NCBI GenBank assembly: GCA_003990745.1
Contig: RBNI01001961.1
Span: 1 to 20,229 of the forward strand
Direction: 5' to 3'
DNA length: 20,229 nt
Source: Jimgerdemannia flammicorona
Taxonomy: Eukaryota; Mucoromycota; Endogonomycetes; Endogonales; Endogonaceae
Both the position numbers and the translations under genes were made by a program. Under the pieces are notes generated by a model. It was not told the origin of the DNA. It saw only the letters and a program-made list of their open reading frames with translations, and did not search any database. Positions 18,109 through 20,229 of this stretch are shown here, piece by piece. Every line of letters starts with the position of its first letter. Position 1 is the stretch's first letter.

Positions 18109-18620
18109 TATACTATAAATAAAGACATCTGCTCAATATAAGTAGTAATAAGTAAATAACTATAAAGAATCTATAGCTATATCTTAAGAACTATGATGAG
18201 ATAAAATTATTAGTCAGTATTACTTAATCTAGATATTAACAATCTAACTTAGTTTATCTTAAAGAGAGAATAGTTAATAGACTATATATATTAGACAGCT
18301 ATCTATTTAGAGATCTAATATTAATATAAGATTAATCACTATCTCTAATAATATTATTCAACTTTAACTATAGATAGCTGACTTTTTGAATCTCAACTAA
18401 AATCAGATAGATAATTTTGAATATCAGATAGTAATAGAAGTATAATTATAAATCTCTATCAGATTTATTATATAAAATCTACTAGATCTCAGACTTAATA
18501 ATATCTCTGATCAGTGACTCTAAGATTTCACTAGTATATCAGAGATCTGATCTCTCAGATAAAAATGCTAACAGATCTAAACAAAATATTTTACTTTAAT
18601 AGTTCCAACTATATCTAATA
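18109..18620 (+). pseudogene. Old Gypsy leader and gag relic (plus strand)
   Basis: The stretch has no open gene. It aligns loosely but collinearly with the start of the younger Gypsy body read on the minus strand (about 10776-10250). Examples are CTATGATGAGATAAAATTATTAG against CTATAGGAGAACCTATTATTACC, and GATTTATTATATAAAATCTACTAGATCTC against GGCTTATTCCACTTTGTCCAAGATCC. The changes are mostly C-to-T and G-to-A. It indicates that the relic LTR was a 5' LTR with part of an element behind it, not a solo LTR. Individual base alignments are uncertain because of the low complexity. Confidence 0.5.
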
Positions 18621-18660
18621 GAGAGCTCTTAGTAATATCTAAAATAGATCCTTTAGATAT

Positions 18661-18785
18661 TATTGGGATAGCAACTCAATATATCAATATATGATTGGTA
18701 ATTTTATTTGTCTTATATTATCTATCAGTAATGTATGAAATCTGCATCTTATGCAAATTTAATAAAAATGCCCCTCTTCCTAACA
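18661..18785 (+). repeat. Copia 5' LTR, about 125 bp
   Basis: It begins TATTGGGATAGC (probably TGTTGGGA before a G-to-A change) and ends TTCCTAACA. These ends form the terminal inverted pair TGTTgGGA/TCCtAACA typical of Copia LTRs. It lies directly before the primer-binding site. The partner LTR is outside the window, so length and limits are inferred from the ends only. Confidence 0.6.
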
Positions 18786-18787
18786 AA

Positions 18788-18799
18788 GATTATGGGCCC
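18788..18799 (+). other. Copia primer-binding site (initiator tRNA-Met half-molecule type)
   Basis: GATTATGGGCCC matches, apart from one G-to-A, the GGTTATGGGCCC site that in Copia-type elements pairs with the anticodon stem-loop of initiator tRNA-Met. It stands two bases after the LTR end. Confidence 0.65.
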
Positions 18800-18903
18800 T
18801 ACTAGCACTAAGCAGATATAGCAAAAAAAAAAAAAAATAAATAAAAAATAAATACATATGTATACCTTATAAATATATACTATACAATATATATATGCTA
18901 GAA

Positions 18904-19850
18904 ATGGCAGATAGTCAATCTAGTAATATAAGTAATATGGATATACCAACTACAAGTATTCTAGCAATAGGGGCAGTTCTCATTGTAAGTTTAAATACAG
19001 CCAAAAGGTCCATCCTGATCTTTGATAGGAAAGATTACACTATCTGGGTATTTTATATAATAAATCTCCTTGATGAATGTGATCTAGTAGAGTATATAAA
19101 GCCATAAGTACAGATTTAAGACTACAACTCTATAAACAATTACTGAGTATTATGTGAGATTATATTTATATTGTCAAACTTACAAATAAAGCTTATAATA
19201 TATACAGAAATATGAGAAGCCCTATATAATCATTATATTTAAGCATCTGCATCAAATTGATTCCATCTGAAATCTCAACTATTTAATCTTCAAATAAAGT
19301 CTAAGGAGAGCATCTGCAAATATACCAGTTATATTAATAATCTGGTAAATCAAGTGAATTCTCTCAGCATGTCTACAGATTGCATTAGAAATTAGGATAA
19401 GGTTATAGTACTTACAAGAGGACTTCTGGACATATATAATGTTATTATTACAGCTATACATAAGAGTAGCACTCTAATAAACTATGTCCATATGATAACA
19501 AGTCTTATGAATGAGAAAATGCATCAAGAAAATAGTGCTAAAGATAACAATAATAAAGGGCATTCTATGAGTTCTGCAGATGTAAAACTAAATAAGGTCA
19601 AAAGTACAGTCAACAACAAGACCAATGACTCCAAACTCAAAATCAATAACATAACAGCTAATTAACTAAGTATGATGGCTACTGTGAATACTGTGATATA
19701 GGAAATACCAATGTTATTACTAAGAAAATGAAAATAAGTATGGAAACCAGTATTGGTAACATGAGAAAGATGGAAAGAACTATTGTGGAAATGGCAGAAG
19801 CTAGCCTAGCAATGCAAATACTGTTATAATAACTAATGAAAGTAGTAATC
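18904..19850 (+). pseudogene. Copia gag
   Basis: The start MADSQSSNISNMD is followed by the Copia Gag core FDRKDYTIWVFYIINLLDECDLVEYI (18904-19100). The same frame then continues past several TAA/TGA stops through IKSKESICKYTSYINNLVNQVN and LTRGLLDIYNVIITAIHKSS, the helical part of the Copia Gag family, to about 19600. After a frame break, a damaged nucleocapsid knuckle CEYCDIGNTN appears near 19680-19700; its His and last Cys are lost. An earlier ATG at 18895 would add three residues. It is a non-functional remnant; the family assignment is firm because the protease motif follows. Confidence 0.8.
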
Positions 19851-20152
19851 TATTTTTTGTACAAGCTGTTAGCTCCACCAGTTCTACAGCCTCTACATCT
19901 ATGAAACCCAGTCAGGAAGATGATAATTTTAGACTGAAAAGTTCTACCAAATCTACTATCAGCTCTGCCAGTGCAAGATCAATATCTATAAGCAGTTCAA
20001 CTACTAAATCCACCAACTTATCATCTACAAATGCCAGTTAGTGAAATACTTTTGAGCTGACAAAAAGTTGTGATAATATCAGCACTGCTAGTAGCATAGA
20101 TATAAAAACCACCAACTATACATCTACTAAATATACCAATGTAGCTGATGAT
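19851..20152 (+). pseudogene. Copia Ser/Thr-rich linker between gag and protease
   Basis: The frame that leads into the protease motif reads as a low-complexity linker rich in Ser, Thr and Lys (SSTSSTASTSMKPSQEDD and similar), with two adjacent stops near 20040. Such linkers are common between the knuckle and protease in fungal Copia elements. Confidence 0.5.
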
Positions 20153-20212
20153 AACAATATTTGTTTGATAGATTCTAGAGTCACACAACACATGACACCA
20201 TATAGGAAATAG
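20153..20212 (+). pseudogene. Copia protease start
   Basis: The plus strand reads NNICLIDSRVTQHMTPYRK and then TAG. This is the Copia protease core, normally DSGAS/T-x-HMT, with the Gly of the active-site DSG replaced by Arg (GGA to AGA) and the following Trp codon turned into a stop (TGG to TAG). It proves the Copia identity of the element. The window ends in a T-run 7 bases later. Confidence 0.85.
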
Positions 20213-20229
20213 TTCTCTTTTTTTTTTTT

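Larger units (their letters stand above)
18661..20229 (+). mobile_element. Ty1/Copia retrotransposon, 5' part, decayed, runs off the window
   Basis: It has a short LTR, a primer-binding site of the initiator-tRNA half-molecule type, gag, a relic CCHC knuckle, a Ser/Thr-rich linker and the start of protease with an HMT motif. Stops and frame breaks show that it is dead. RT and integrase would lie beyond 20229. Homologous to the minus-strand fragment at 387-1300. Confidence 0.85.

Noticed and set aside
20219..20229. Terminal T-run as a possible poly(A) tail of another minus-strand element
   Set aside because: It is cut by the window end, only about 11 T are visible, and it follows directly on Copia protease sequence; there is not enough to call.

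Overview
This window is a nest of transposable elements; I see no host gene, RNA gene or CRISPR array. It most likely comes from a filamentous fungus. The evidence is a fungal-style Ty3/Gypsy element with an acidic, Cys-rich Gag-Pol, an APE-type LINE with a C-terminal CCHC knuckle like fungal Tad1-type elements, a short-LTR Ty1/Copia element, strong CpG depletion, and older copies turned into AT-rich relics by C-to-T/G-to-A change. The species cannot be named from the sequence.

Layout, left to right: (1) 1-386, an internally deleted LINE derivative, minus strand. (2) About 387-1300, a decayed Ty1/Copia gag region, minus strand. (3) About 1300-1923, the left part of a heavily decayed Gypsy LTR, plus strand. 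(4) 1924-17990, a younger full-length member of the same Gypsy family, minus strand. Its 3' LTR is 1924-3216, its body 3217-10776, and its 5' LTR runs from 10777 to 17990 because a 5.9-kb LINE (about 11900-17800, minus) lies inside it. (5) 17991 to about 18600, the right part of the old plus-strand Gypsy relic: the LTR end and its leader/gag. (6) 18661-20229, a second decayed Copia element, plus strand, with 5' LTR, primer-binding site, gag and the start of protease; it runs off the window.

Inferred order of events: a Gypsy copy inserted and decayed; a second copy of the same family landed in its LTR in the opposite orientation; a LINE then landed in the 18-bp tandem repeat of the new element's 5' LTR, between its TATA-like box and the element body. 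The Copia copies and the LINE derivative lie at the flanks.

The Gypsy element is the most interesting part. Its first long reading frame (about 10738 to 6240) encodes Gag with a CCHC knuckle, an aspartic protease, a long linker with three Cys/His clusters, and a dUTPase-like domain with all five dUTPase motifs. Reverse transcriptase and RNase H follow in the -1 frame, then integrase (D,D-35-E and GPY/F) after another frame break, then a small acidic ORF in the position after pol. Catalytic residues survive, but the frames carry many stops, almost all explicable as CGA to TGA, CAA to TAA or CAG to TAG.
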